From positions 17,626,677 through 17,690,676 of the forward strand of contig JAJEKV010000011.1 of assembly GCA_021234155.1 (NCBI GenBank): a stretch of DNA of 64,000 bases. Direction: 5' to 3'. Below the pieces are notes generated by a model that worked only from the letters and a program-made list of their open reading frames with translations, was not told the DNA's origin and searched no databases. This document shows positions 45,000 to 55,962 of the stretch, piece by piece. The position numbers and the translations under genes were made by a program. The DNA comes from Isoetes taiwanensis. Its lineage: Eukaryota; Streptophyta; Lycopodiopsida; Isoetales; Isoetaceae. How positions within the stretch are numbered: position 1 is the first letter of the stretch; every line of letters begins with the position of its first letter.

Positions 45000-45900
45000 T
45001 GTCCTCTAGGGCTTGGGCAGTTTACAACCAAATGTCCTTTACCTTCATAGTTAAAGCAAACAATCTCTTTTCCTTGATTCAGACAGTCTTACTTGAGATG
45101 TCCATAGCTGTTACAGTTATATCATGGTCCTACTTGTCTTTTAACAGTTGCATTTTTCTTACCCTTGTACTTTTCAGCAAACAGTACTTCAGAAGTTTCA
45201 TCTTCATCATCATTTGCCATTTTCCCTTGTTCAAATTCTGTTCTTACCATCTAAATTGCACGATCCTTGGATTTTGCCACAGTAAGGTTGCCAATTGAGT
45301 ATTATAGGAGACTGCCCTTGATATAGCCAGAAGCTGATATTGTTCATTTAAGACAACTCATGCTCCTTCTAAATCTGCAATGATGGGGTCAAACCTCTCA
45401 AAGAACTCGGTTATATTATCTTTATCATGTAGTTTTAACTTCCTGAGTTGTTTTTCCAAAGCATCTATTTGAGATGAAGTTTTTGCCTCATAATTCCTTA
45501 TCATATATAACCACATCTCTCTATGACTCATGCCTCTAAATTTGAGTTTGATAACTGCCCTATCTTGCAATGGATAATTGCTTGGGCCTCCATTATCTTC
45601 AACTCCTCATCTAGTTCCAAACTTGATCCTGCCACAGTTGTAGCATGCACTTAAGCCAGCTCCTCCACCTACTGTGGAGCCTTCTCCACTTGTACTTGAT
45701 CCATTTTCCCCTGCATTGGACATGCCTGCATTCACAACAATAGTAAGATGCCTGACAGTATTTGTATCAATGAGATACCAAAGTTTTTTGAACTTCAAGA
45801 CCTATCTGATGCCTTGTTTCTATATCTAGAAACCACCTTCTCCGTTAAATACTTCTATAGAGTTTAAAAGATTAGCTCCAAATCTAATAGACATGTTTAA
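45000..45900 (-). pseudogene. Copia-2 gag remnant
   Basis: The frame at 45358-45570 has AVIKLKFRGMSHREMW, NYEAKTSSQIDALEKQLRKLK and ITEFFERFDPIIADLEGA, the copia gag UBN2 core, closely similar to Copia-1. A frame at 45607-45798 is the more N-terminal part. Toward 45030-45140, codons for NCNSYGHLK, IVCFNYEGKGHLVVNCPSPRG form two zinc knuckles, one with Tyr in a Cys position. Stops break all of it. Confidence 0.8.
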
Positions 45901-45902
45901 AC

Positions 45903-45917
45903 TTGGCTCTGATACCA
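45903..45917 (-). other. Copia-2 primer binding site (tRNA-iMet)
   Basis: On the minus strand TTGGTATCAGAGCCA directly follows the 5' LTR (which ends at 45919), complementary to plant initiator-Met tRNA. It fixes the direction of the element. Confidence 0.93.
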
Positions 45918-45918
45918 A

Positions 45919-46523
45919 TGAAGAAAAATCTCTATAGAAATATTTGTGTCAGACAAGATGTAATACTTAACAATCTTTCAAGTTCAAATAGACTCAATCA
46001 AATATCATATTTAGTCTTAAAATGAGTACCAACTATTGATACTACAGTAATTGTGTCACTCAGAACATATTGACCTTGTTATTGTAGCATATTTGACCAT
46101 ACTATCGAGGTCCACATCTCCAATCTGAATTATTTGGATCACTTTTCTATATTCAATACAAATTGATCTGCATACAACTTGGTTTTTCATTTTGGTCACT
46201 GTGTCGGACCGATATTCAAAATTTTCTTCCCTCCAGAGCTCGGTCCAAGCAACCCTAACCACGTTGCCCTTACTATTTAAATTATTCGGTGCAATGGTAT
46301 ACCTTACATTTCAAACATGGTTAGACCATAGAACAAGTTTTGCACGAAACCAAACCAGCAAGTTAGGTTTAATGGTCATATATGCAGATAAAGGCTTAAC
46401 CAGGTTATCCTGCATTATGTTTGCATCTCAGTTAAAACTACTACTACTACTATAACTTCATATGTTCATGCAGAGGTTTAAACTTAAACAAGCTCCCAGG
46501 TTATAATATGATAATTTTCGACA
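45919..46523 (-). repeat. Copia-2 5' LTR
   Basis: 605 bp with TGTCGAAAA at 46523 and CTTCA at 45919 on the minus strand. It is similar over its length to 35407-36004 with many substitutions and small indels. Confidence 0.9.
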
Positions 46524-46617
46524 GGTAGACCATGTAATGGTCCTTTTCATGGAACATACACGGTATATAGATTATTGGACCATTGTCTTCTGAATAAATT
46601 CTAAAGTTAATTAACAT

Positions 46618-47235
46618 CGTTTTTCTCAGAAGATGTGGGATGCAGTTACCTTAGCCCAAGTTAAAACTGGTCATTATCATGCATATATAAATCCCACTTT
46701 AGCACCAGGACCACAAGCTTATTTGCTTGCTTCCTTGTCCAGGAAAAAGCTTGTAGCTATTGCATCAACTCTCACAGGGTCCCACAAGCTATGGATTGAG
46801 ACACGTAGATGGGAGCGGCCACAATTGCCACGAAAAGCGAGATTATGTGCATGTTGCCAGTTACAGGTTATTATTGATGAAAGCCATACTCTGCTACGAT
46901 ATCTAACTTTTGAGATGGTCAGGAATCGTATTTGACTTTAGCATTCCATTCCACGCTCCCACAACTTCTCAGAGCCCCATCTGTGCATGACTTGGTATTA
47001 TACATACTTGAGGTTCTAGATGAGCATCTTCAATTACTGAGCCCTCAGTAATTATCATCGCCTACTTATATTTTCTTCTTGCTTGTCTAGTATCATCATT
47101 ACTACAAAGGTTTTCCCTTGAAAATCTTTCGAGGCAAGGGTTTTTTAATCCTAGTAGTAATGGTTGTACTAGGCCATTGTATGGATTCCATGGCCTTTTG
47201 GTCTTTGCGGATGTTAAAAAGTCTATTCTATTCTT
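46618..47235 (+). mobile_element. LINE B 3' end beside Copia-2
   Basis: Close match to 20855-21342. It encodes KMWDAVTLAQVKTGHYHAYI, NPTLAPGPQAYLLASLSR, GSHKLWIETRRW, and a finger region ARLCACCQLQ...HTLL. The 3' segment carries the AAAGGTTTTCC...GTTTTTTAATCC hairpin, and three TTCTA-type units form a short tail. 5' end near 46618. Confidence 0.82.
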
Positions 47236-47794
47236 AACCATTGTATGATGCACCATCTGTAGTCTGCTCGATTATTGTATGGAATGATAAGGTTATTGAG
47301 GGATTGATCAATGTAGCTTGAACTGCTAGTAGAGTTGTTGATTGGACTAGCTATTTTTTGGGCCTTTTTTTATTTTTATCAAGTGGTTGCGCAAAATAGA
47401 GACAGTTATGGTGCGACTGCCTCAGAGTAGCTCGTTGATAGCATTCCACAGCTTAAGGGCAGCTGGAAATGCAACACTAGGGTTGCATTTTCAGCAAGGC
47501 TTTTCTAAGCTGCCGACATATATCTCCCTTAAAAATCTGATTCTCGCTCAACAAACTTGCTATGTTCCCATACTCGTGTATTCTTAAAACTTTGTCTATA
47601 TGATTGGGATCTTTCGATCTGAGAATTGAACATGAATGCAAGTATGTTTGTTTGTCTATTTAATTGGACTCGTGTATTGCAAATAGATTAAGTTGCAATA
47701 ACTTTCTGAAATTTTGTGTGAAAAGGTCTCCAGATTAAGGACATACGGAGTTTTGATGTATGTTAGTTCATTGGAAAGATGTGTGAAGCTTGAA
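47236..47794. other. No gene seen
   Basis: Short AT-rich interval between two LINE tails. A frame at 47387-47587 has no recognisable features. Confidence 0.4.
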
Positions 47795-47905
47795 GATAGA
47801 TAAATAGATAGGTTTTCAACATCTACAGAGATCAAATTGGCCATAGAACCCAAACAACAAAAGGGGCAGGAAGCCCAAAAGTAAAAAGAAAGATAATGCT
47901 GATGC
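47795..47905 (-). mobile_element. LINE B-like 3' tail, minus strand, (TATC)n tail
   Basis: In reverse complement it reads TTTGGGTTCTATGGCCAATT, then ATCTCTGTAGATGTTGAAAA, then CTATCTATTTATCTATC. The first two parts align with the end of the LINE B 3' segment, with a tetranucleotide tail instead of TTCTA. Only about 110 bp can be recognised. Confidence 0.6.
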
Positions 47906-49997
47906 AAAAACATAATTGGAAGGATAAGACAAAGTGTTGTTCACAAACTACAGTGTATTAAGCAGCGCAAAGCATTCAAGAATAAGCGGACAAAGAGTTC
48001 TCGATCACAAGGCTGAACATTTAAGTCTTCAAGAATTAGGAAACTGTATACATTGGACGAGAGAGCAACATTGATCTCGCTTCTATTCTATAATGATATA
48101 CAGTGCAATGTGGCATGGTTTACATGTAGCAATGAGGTTTGGCAGCTACGTTCACTTCAGTTTATCATCATTTGCCTGGATCATTTGTTTTATGAAATGA
48201 GGCAGATTAATAATTGAGACGAAAAATTATGCTTCTGGATGTGTCTCCTTCTTTGCACAATCTTAATGGAGATTCTCATTGCTGAAATACATCTTAACTA
48301 TAGAAGGTTGTCTTGGCAAAGGACATAAAATCCTATAGTCTTCTTGCATCAAACTAGAGTAAACAATTGCCAAAGGACATAAAATCCTTTTTGATCACTT
48401 GTAAAATCAATGTCAATACCAATCGGTATACTATCTCATTTCTCCTACAATTCAAGATCCACTTTACTCTCACTTATGGCATGCATGTGCGGGATTTGGT
48501 GTTTGGAAGCCTACCTGAAGAGTAATGAATGAAATGGATACACATTATGTCATTCAGACGCATGGTAGAAGGGATCTTCCAAAGGACTTAAAATCCTTTC
48601 AACATAAAAGTCAGTGGATGGTGGAAAGTGGATCATGCCTTCGCTCCTCTATGAAGAGCTTCTGTTTCAGTAGGCCTTATCATTTCAAAAGGTGAGAATG
48701 TAGTTTACCATGCTCAATCGTTGATTTGTCCTACCCGAAATCGTCTTCGTCTCTCATCTTACACCACACTGAATTCAATTCTAAGTCATGCATGAATGAT
48801 CCATCTGATTGTCAATCAAACAAATTGGAGGTATTATTAAAAAGTAAAATTTAAAGCTGAAATGTTGCAGCTAATGAATATCTTTACGAGTCTAAATTTT
48901 TTTATAAATGATATAGGCATCATTGCAGTTGATGGATGCAATCCATGGAGGACGAATTTATGGCCACATTCACATAAATTGCAGCTCTAAAATACCCTTG
49001 CTCAATGCTCATTCTATTTCCTTGAACTCTTATATTGTTTGTTGCCGCTCTTAATTATTTTGATATTTTCTCATTAATTAGGGTAAGGCTAGACATCCTA
49101 AGAGAGACAATTAATTATTGCTTATTAAAAAAATATTCAGATGGACAAACAAGAACTGATGTTCACATCCATGTTGGTGTTTGGTCAATTTTATTGCAAC
49201 TTGTTATGCAAGACAATGTTAAAAGCCCTAAATCTTAGGTTTAGGCTGAAATTTTCATAACACAAGCTCTTTAATAGATGTTTTGATATCTTTTAGATGG
49301 TTGAAGTGTGCACTCCAATGGATCGAGCATGTCCTCCAATGCTTCGATGAGGAACTTGGTGGCAGATTCTGTGGGTAAGGTCTATGGTATTGGGATACTC
49401 TTGTCAAAAATGCAAATTGGAAGCTCAAATTGTGAGTTTTTTCATGCAAGATCTGACATCATCATATAGGTTGACTCATAGGGCATCTATTGGTTTCGAG
49501 TTTGATCGATCCCTTCACACCACTAGGTCGATTTGCCCCCATTGTTGGTTTGAGAAACTTTTGGGCCTAAACCATTAAGTTTCCTGGTCTTCTGAACCTA
49601 TAGGTAAGCAAACAATAGTTATTCTGCAATTCTATCAGAAAAAACCAAGAACGACTATTTATTTTAGGGGCTTTTTTTCGGCTAACTTGCCCCAGCATGT
49701 ATGCTTTCCATGCCCTTTGGTGATCAGATCTTCATCATCACTAGTGAATGTGTGCCCGGCGTTGTCGGGCTAATGTCCTGGCATGTGTTTGTACTCGGCC
49801 TTTAACGTCTATATGTGCAACTTCGGCAATAACACATGTTGATATTAGCAAGAACAGACATTATTTGCTTTTGTAATTATGTTTGTTATTGAAATGTATA
49901 TCAATGTACTTATTTTGCATTTATGGATTTCAGAAGAGAAAACAATATTCTATAAGGAATAGACGAAAGTTTGGAAAGATAGATCCATAACTTATGC
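47906..49997. other. Gene-poor stretch with short palindromic repeats
   Basis: No supported gene. CAAAGGACATAAAATCCT or close variants recur near 48316, 48371 and 48578, each a near-palindrome AAGGA...TCCTT. The segment ATTTGC(T/G)TTTGTAATTAT.TTTGTTATTGAAAT occurs near 49863 and again near 50147, within the 3' flank of the Helitron piece. Confidence 0.45.
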
Positions 49998-50790
49998 TCA
50001 AAGGGTCACCCTTATATAGAAGTAGTATTGGTCTAGATCTTTGAGTTCTCGACTTCCCATGCCTATGGTAGAGAAATTTAAATGGAATTTTACGTTTTGG
50101 AACATTTTTACTTGGCTTCGAACGTCCATATGTGAAACCTCGATGTTATTTGCGTTTGTAATTATTTTTGTTATTGAAATTAGTCTAATGACAATATCAT
50201 TTAAGTTTATGGATTTCAACATCACGTGCTCATCAATCACACGGTCAAAGATAGCACACTGGTCGTGATATAGACGATCCACATATTCTTGCACCTCTAC
50301 CATGTCTTCTTGAAACACCTCATCCCGAAATATCATATATGGATCTATTGCACACGCAGGAAGAATAAACTCAAACTCTCTTAAGGATTGTCCGACAGAG
50401 TTCATATTATCTTCAATGTCTAGAAGTGCCATGTCAAGAAACTGATCACATACTTGCACACTTTGATCCTCTGCAACCCTTTGTGCTGCATGCAAGAGTC
50501 ATCGATCATAGAAAGGTTGACTTCTTCCCACAGTTGTAGCGAACATGTGCCGCAATTATGGTGGCATGCCCCATGCTGCTGCTTCCTGAAGAGTCTCAAG
50601 CCATTCTGTGTCATCTCGAAGCAATCCACGACGAATGCAAGCTTCTTTATATGTTGCACACAACTCCCCATCAAAAGAGCGTAAATCTTCAAAACCAACT
50701 GCATCTGTCACGCGGATCAATAGGTCAATCGGTCGTGTGTTTATATGGGTGCTCAACCCTGGGCAGACGTATGTTAACCCTGAAACTAAA
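49998..50790 (-). pseudogene. Helitron Pif1-like helicase fragment
   Basis: On the minus strand, 50756-50556 encodes VGFEDLRSFDG, YKEACIRRGLLRDDTEW and LQEAAAWGMPP, matching the FEDLRTVNG...T(F/Y)KEAC..LGLL..D.EW signature just upstream of the Pif1-type helicase in plant Helitron Rep/helicase proteins. After a frame break, VCDQFLDMALLDIEDNMNSVGQSLREF and EYVDRLYHDQCAIFDRVI continue the family order. The sequence then departs before the Walker A GKS motif, so the ATPase core is missing. Rolling-circle Rep motifs are not present either. It is a decayed piece or a captured fragment. Confidence 0.65.
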
Positions 50791-52271
50791 GTAGCATTTT
50801 GTCTTCTTTCTAAGATTGCTTTTGCCGTGGATTTGCTAATTGTTATGTATAAATTGCTATGTACTAAAACTATGAATTTTTGTAATTTAATTTTTGGAAA
50901 AATTTAAAAAATGCCCCTGATTTTGTTCGAAATTGTTATAATGCCCTTGTATTTTCTGAATTTGTTGATATGCCCCTGTATTGTGTACGTCCTGAGATGG
51001 GCCAGTTTGCTAAGCAATCCTTGATGGATGAGGTGCACCTTATGTTTGAGCACAGCAATTTGATCGTCAAGCCTTTTGATCAATGGCTTGATCGGAGAAC
51101 ATGGGGCAGATTTTTGCTCATTCTTTGGCCTCCTAAAACATTCGAGGCCCAGGAAACCAGACCTTATCGATCGATGATCACTCAACAATTTTCTTCACCT
51201 CCAAATTCCAACGCTGGAATTATCCAAAACAGAACAACCAACCTCAATTTCTACAGGATTCTGCAACGATTCTGCAAAGCCCAATGAGTGAGTTCAAATC
51301 CGGTGCTGTGCTTACTTTACACGAATCCTCACTACAAAATTTGATGAATTGTGGGCAGTTTTAAATCATTTAACACAGGTTTTGGTTAATCTGTCCCATT
51401 TTGGGCGAGTTTTAATGATCTAATGCGGAATTTGGAGGAATTATGGCAAGGTAACGCGGATTTGAGAGGGTGGATTGATGAAAAATAAGGTGCAGCTTGC
51501 ATTCCAGTGAGATACAGAAAGAACTCTGGCCGGCCTGGGCACACGACTCCATCCCCTGCTCCTCCATCAGTGGTACGTCCCCAAAAACGTTTTGCAACTC
51601 CCAACTATGGTTCTGGATTCAAGATCATGCTTTCCAAGCATAAAATCTCTAATGCATAAAATCTCTAATGCAGATCATGCTTACTTCCAGATTCAAGATC
51701 ATCCTTTGCCGGGAGTGTTCTTCTGACGCGAAAGGGAACAGCGGTTGCTAAAAGAAAAGGGTATTTTGATAATTTCTGTAAATATAGGGGTAATTTGATA
51801 ATTATGTTAAGATATAAGAGTAGTTTTAGAATTTTCCCTTAATTTTTTCAATGTGGGGTGGACAGTGTTGGGGAAACTTTTTAGGTCCCATCGGAAAATT
51901 GGCTATGGTTATTTTGACCAATCGGATTTCTTATGTTCAGAGCCAGAAATCTCTATTGTCTTAATAGAAAACTTTAAGAAAACTTGTCGGAAAAATTCCT
52001 ACGATACACTAATCCAACCGGAAAAATTACGATTTCAACTAATCCAACCGGAAAAATTACGATTTCAACCGGTTGGTTTATAGTGTTCCCCGGACTTTGC
52101 CCAACACTGGGGTGGATATAGAAGCCCGATATCCACCAACCGTTTCCAGTAAAGTTCGTTGGCTTTTACTTTTCGGAAACGCGTGATGATGCCAGACCAC
52201 TTCAGTTCTTTAGAATCTTTATGTTTATTTGACGGAGCAATTCGGCCGGCGGATCGTGTCCTCTGTCAAGC
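50791..52271. other. Intergenic region upstream of Kazal gene
   Basis: No gene supported. TTTCAAC(T)/AATCCAACCGGAAAAATTACG occurs twice in tandem near 52012-52070 (30-bp units). AAAATCTCTAATGCA is duplicated near 51642-51670. The Kazal gene promoter would lie toward 52140-52260, but I can point to no convincing TATA box. Confidence 0.45.
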
Positions 52272-52637
52272 ATGGATTTTCATCTACCGGTGTTGATCTT
52301 GTTGGTATGTATAATCTCGTCTTTTGCAGAGGATGATTCGGGAACAATAAAACAAGTAGTGTCAGATTCAAACAATACAGAATCTACAGTTCGGCCGGCC
52401 GGTTGTCCAGTAACTTGTTTCAGAACGTATCCAGTTTGTGGAGTAAATAAGGTTACCTACTGGTGTGGAGCTAAGGAAGCCAAATGTGATGGTGTGGAGG
52501 TAGATCACGAAGGATTTTGCAGGATTGATAATGGTGGAGCAGGGGGTAAGGTGTCCTTGGCAGGGCAAGCTTTGCTGTTGATCCATCTGCTATGGTTAAT
52601 GGCTGCTGGAATCTTAGTAGTTGTTGGCTTATTGTGA
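52272..52637 (+). CDS. Plant Kazal-type protease-inhibitor-like protein, GPI-anchored
   Basis: A single-exon 121-residue protein. Residues 1-19 are a signal peptide (hydrophobic LPVLILLVCIISSFA). Residues 45-83 form a Kazal-like module, CPVTCFRTYPVCGVNKVTYW followed by CGAKEAKC and a final Cys, six Cys at 45, 49, 56, 65, 72 and 83. This PVCG...TYWCG pattern is typical of the small plant Kazal family. Plant homologues usually have CGC where CGA occurs here, so one usual Cys may be lost; I judge this from memory. After a Gly-rich linker, residues 98-121 are a hydrophobic tail fitting a GPI-attachment signal. It would act at the outer plasma membrane or wall, perhaps inhibiting serine proteases; inhibition is inferred from the fold only. 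The frame is intact, in contrast with its neighbours. Confidence 0.8.
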   Translation: MDFHLPVLILLVCIISSFAEDDSGTIKQVVSDSNNTESTVRPAGCPVTCFRTYPVCGVNKVTYWCGAKEAKCDGVEVDHEGFCRIDNGGAGGKVSLAGQALLLIHLLWLMAAGILVVVGLL

Positions 52638-54934
52638 TTTTCAGCACTTGCCCTAGTACTTGTTAGGTCATTCTTTTGGGATCCGTTTATTTTGGGAGAT
52701 GAAGGGAATTGGATTGAAGTCTTTTAATCAGGTTTTGGGATCCATTTATTTTGGGAGATGAAGGGAATTGGATTGAAGTCTTTTAGTCAGGTACTGCTAC
52801 TGATGTACATTCTTTCGGTACATTCTTTCGGCAGTGATCCAGAAAAAATAAGTTTGTGGTTTCTTGAGGGTGGTATGACTGCAGTATTTTGCCAGTCAGA
52901 TCAGAGCTTCACGTCTTAGATCATGTAAAATTTTATCTTCATAAGATCGATTTATTGCATATGCTTTGAAACGGCAAACATTTTAGATATCTGTGTAATA
53001 TGCAGGGTCTTGTTTTAATCTACTTAAGACTATGTTTGAGGAAATCCACATAACTTTCGATAATGACAATATCCTGTAAATTGTATTCCACAAGACTGTA
53101 CCTTGACGTTATTAAATACAACATAGGCATCCTTCATGCTACCAAGTCTGAATTATCTTAACATGACTGAACTGTCTATATCAGTCTCTGACTCAAATCC
53201 TTCCTCTGGCAAAAGCACTGAGTGCTGAAACAAGGTAATGTTATTTGGCAATATCCCCTGCTGTGAAAGCTTGAGATCTGTCTCTCCATCTGTGGGCAGC
53301 AACAATTGTGACATCAACTTGTGTGGGTTCTATCAATGCATCGCATGCATCTTGAGCACTATCAGACTTAGCAGACAAATCTCAAGAAGTTTATTGCCTA
53401 TTACAACATCTGAATCCTAACTACTTGTAGTGCAATAATGAAATATTCCTCTTAATTTTGCAATTTACATCTGTAAAAAGATAACTGCAACTTTGCTGCT
53501 ATCCCCATGGAGGCTTGTGCTCATGTATCCTATCAAACTCGTACACTTGATGTACGCATTTAGGCAAGTTCAGTTCAAGGTGGCAATCTTGGTATACATG
53601 TTTAAGGATGTGTTCCAAGTATACATTCTCAATTCAAAAGCTGATCTTTGAATATGTGTGAGTGAATCATTTTTCCTTCTGCCAATAGTTTTAATGTTGC
53701 AAGAAAGGTTAGATATTATATCACCTTGGTCTTCCAAGACCAATCATGACAACAATTTGAAGCTTGTTGTGCATGCCTTAATGGCTCGCACATAACACCA
53801 AGAAAATGAATCATGTAAAAGAAACAGTTCTTGCAGCAGTCCTCATTTTCCTCCTGCCAATAGGTTTAATAAGGTTAGAAATTGTATCAGGTTGGTTTTC
53901 CAGGACCAAGAATATTCATGACAACCATTCAAGCTAATTTTGTGCATTACCTTAACAGCTCGAAGTTAACCCCAAGAAAATAATTATGTAAAAGGAACAG
54001 TTCTTGCAGCAGTCCTAGGAACTGATCACTGGAAGTGATCCATCCTGTCTGGAATCTGATATCCATTGACAGCCAATTGAAATGTAGTGGCAGAGACTCT
54101 TCCAAGGGCGACAAAGTGCAGATACTCTTGTCCAGCTATCTTCCAGCTTCTGTTGGACCTAGATCAATGTCATGTGATTCACACACTATAAAGAACTACT
54201 AGAAAATTAGCTGGTAACATTCTTTGTATAAGAAAAATTCTCTCTCGGTATCTTAAATAATAAATATTATCTTAGATAGTAGCTTCAAGGAGACTGTAAA
54301 CAGTTCAAAACATCCTTCTCATGAAAATAGGGAACTCCAGAAGATTTCCTAATTAGTCTCCTTAAAAACTTAATAATAAGAATATGGGCCTGTACCCTTT
54401 GCCAACAAGTGCTGTATATAAATTGCCCTGGTGATTTGACCATTCCCAATTATGTTCCAGGATATAAGAAAATAAAAGCAATTATATTATGGTTGCTGGA
54501 CAGGAAACTGAGGATGGACAATTCCAAATGAGCCAACATCTCGATCACTTTATCAAATCTTTTAACGCTTGTAGCAATATGGCACTGCACGTGATTCAAC
54601 AGTATCTGGTCCCCAATGCACAGTTGACTTATCCACATAGGACCAGGCACCCAGAGTTTTAAAGCTTTGTTCAAGAATAATCTGCCATGGTCGCTTGAAC
54701 CATAAATTGCCAGAATTAACTCATTGCATATTTAGAAATTAACGCTTTACAGGCATCATGCAAGCATAATATTCAGCATTGTCCAATATATGGTTAAATA
54801 TATATACATCAATCTAATATAAAAAATGAGAGCTCCCCAAAAAGCAGATACAAGTATTTGGGGAATATCTGTAGTTTCCAAAAATCTACAATGACCAGAC
54901 GCAGTCCTCCTTCAAGTTCTTGGACCACTCTTTT
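52638..54934. other. 3' flank of Kazal gene and tandem duplications, no gene seen
   Basis: GGGATCC(G/A)TTTATTTTGGG heads a 58-bp unit repeated in tandem at about 52678-52793. A roughly 175-bp unit containing GTTCTTGCAGCAGTCCT is duplicated in tandem at about 53670-54019 with moderate divergence. No frame is supported. Confidence 0.6.
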
Positions 54935-55350
54935 TTACTTTTCAATCAAGTCTAGTACCTTTGGTCGTTTGTAAGATTTTAGAAGCAGCGAAGAGCACAC
55001 AACACTAACTGAAGAGGCTGCCATTGCAGCTCCTGCCACCCAGCTCCTGCCACCCACACAGGAGTTGAGAGTATCCATCTTAAAACCTTTCCAATTGTCA
55101 GCATGTTGACAATCTTTGCATCCAAACTATTCTTCAGCACTGGAATGTACATAAACACCATTGATAATAGAAAGACAGGGACAGTGAATAAAGTGCTCCA
55201 CAAAAAAAACTTTCTATATGGTTTGATTTCCAGGCTTCTATCAGGGCCCCCTTGTCCTGGATTAACATAAAGATGTGCTTTATAAAGGTGTGGCTCAGGA
55301 CTTGTTTGTTCCACAACTTTGATAAAACTTCGAGGACCTGTAAGATCAGG

Positions 55351-55502
55351 ATCATAGGAAATCACCACATTTTGTGCTAGGGGATGCATTTCTACGGATT
55401 TGACTCCAGGTAGGGCTTGCAAAGAGATCATAGGAAATCACCACATTTTGTGCTAGGGGATGCATTTCTACGGATTTGACTCCAGGTAGGGCTTGCAAAG
55501 AG
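55351..55502 (-). repeat. 76-bp tandem duplication in HMA relic
   Basis: ATCATAGGAAATCACCACAT starts both units (55351 and 55427). The units look identical. Length 76 is not a multiple of three, so the second unit shifts the frame. It covers codons for QALPGVKSVEMHPLAQNVV. Confidence 0.93.
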
Positions 55503-55867
55503 ATCTCAATAAGATTCACGCCCTCCGGAATGTCAACACCTGTCAGTTGTAATTGCACCTTATTCCTTTCCTCTCCAGCACTGATGAGCTCAGCTTCAAA
55601 ACCGACATCATCAATAAGTTCCATTATCTGATTATCTGTTATCAATTTTGGATCATGTTGGACCTCAGCTTGCCCAGTTGCCAGTGCAACCCTTGCTCTT
55701 TTAATACCATGAACATTTTGGACAGCAGATTCAATCAATCCTGAACATGCAGTACAGGTCATCCCTTTTATGTGCAACCTACAGACTGAGATGTTGTCAC
55801 TGACAATGTTTTCAACAAGTGTAGCCTGAAAGCCACAATTCTGTATGGCCTCACATATTGCTGCCTC

Positions 55868-55962
55868 CTATACAACATGGCAGATGGAAACAAAATGAGA
55901 CTAGGACCAGATTATAGATTTAATATAGCGCACAAAATTCAAGGACATTCCAGGTTGCTTAC
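55868..55962 (-). other. Intron of HMA relic
   Basis: On the minus strand GAT|GTAAGC at 55963/55962 and TATAG|GAGGC at 55868/55867 join the MBD1 end (AFID) in frame to EAAICEAIQNCGF. Confidence 0.75.

Larger units (their letters stand above)
35407..46523 (-). mobile_element. Copia-2, Ty1/copia element with four nested layers
   Basis: A minus-strand copia element has LTRs at both ends (TGTTGGAAATTACC at 36004; TGTCGAAAATTATC at 46523), a tRNA-iMet primer site beside the right LTR, and, from right to left, gag, protease, integrase, RT and RNase H. A purine-rich GAAGGAAAAA precedes the left (3') LTR. The flanks are GATAG and GGTAG, a 5-bp duplication with one mismatch. Pol is interrupted by a LINE B tail (about 36742-36901) and by a LINE D end (37104-42548), which holds LINE C and a CACTA. 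LTRs have diverged visibly, so it is older than Copia-1. Its genes are broken. Confidence 0.93.
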
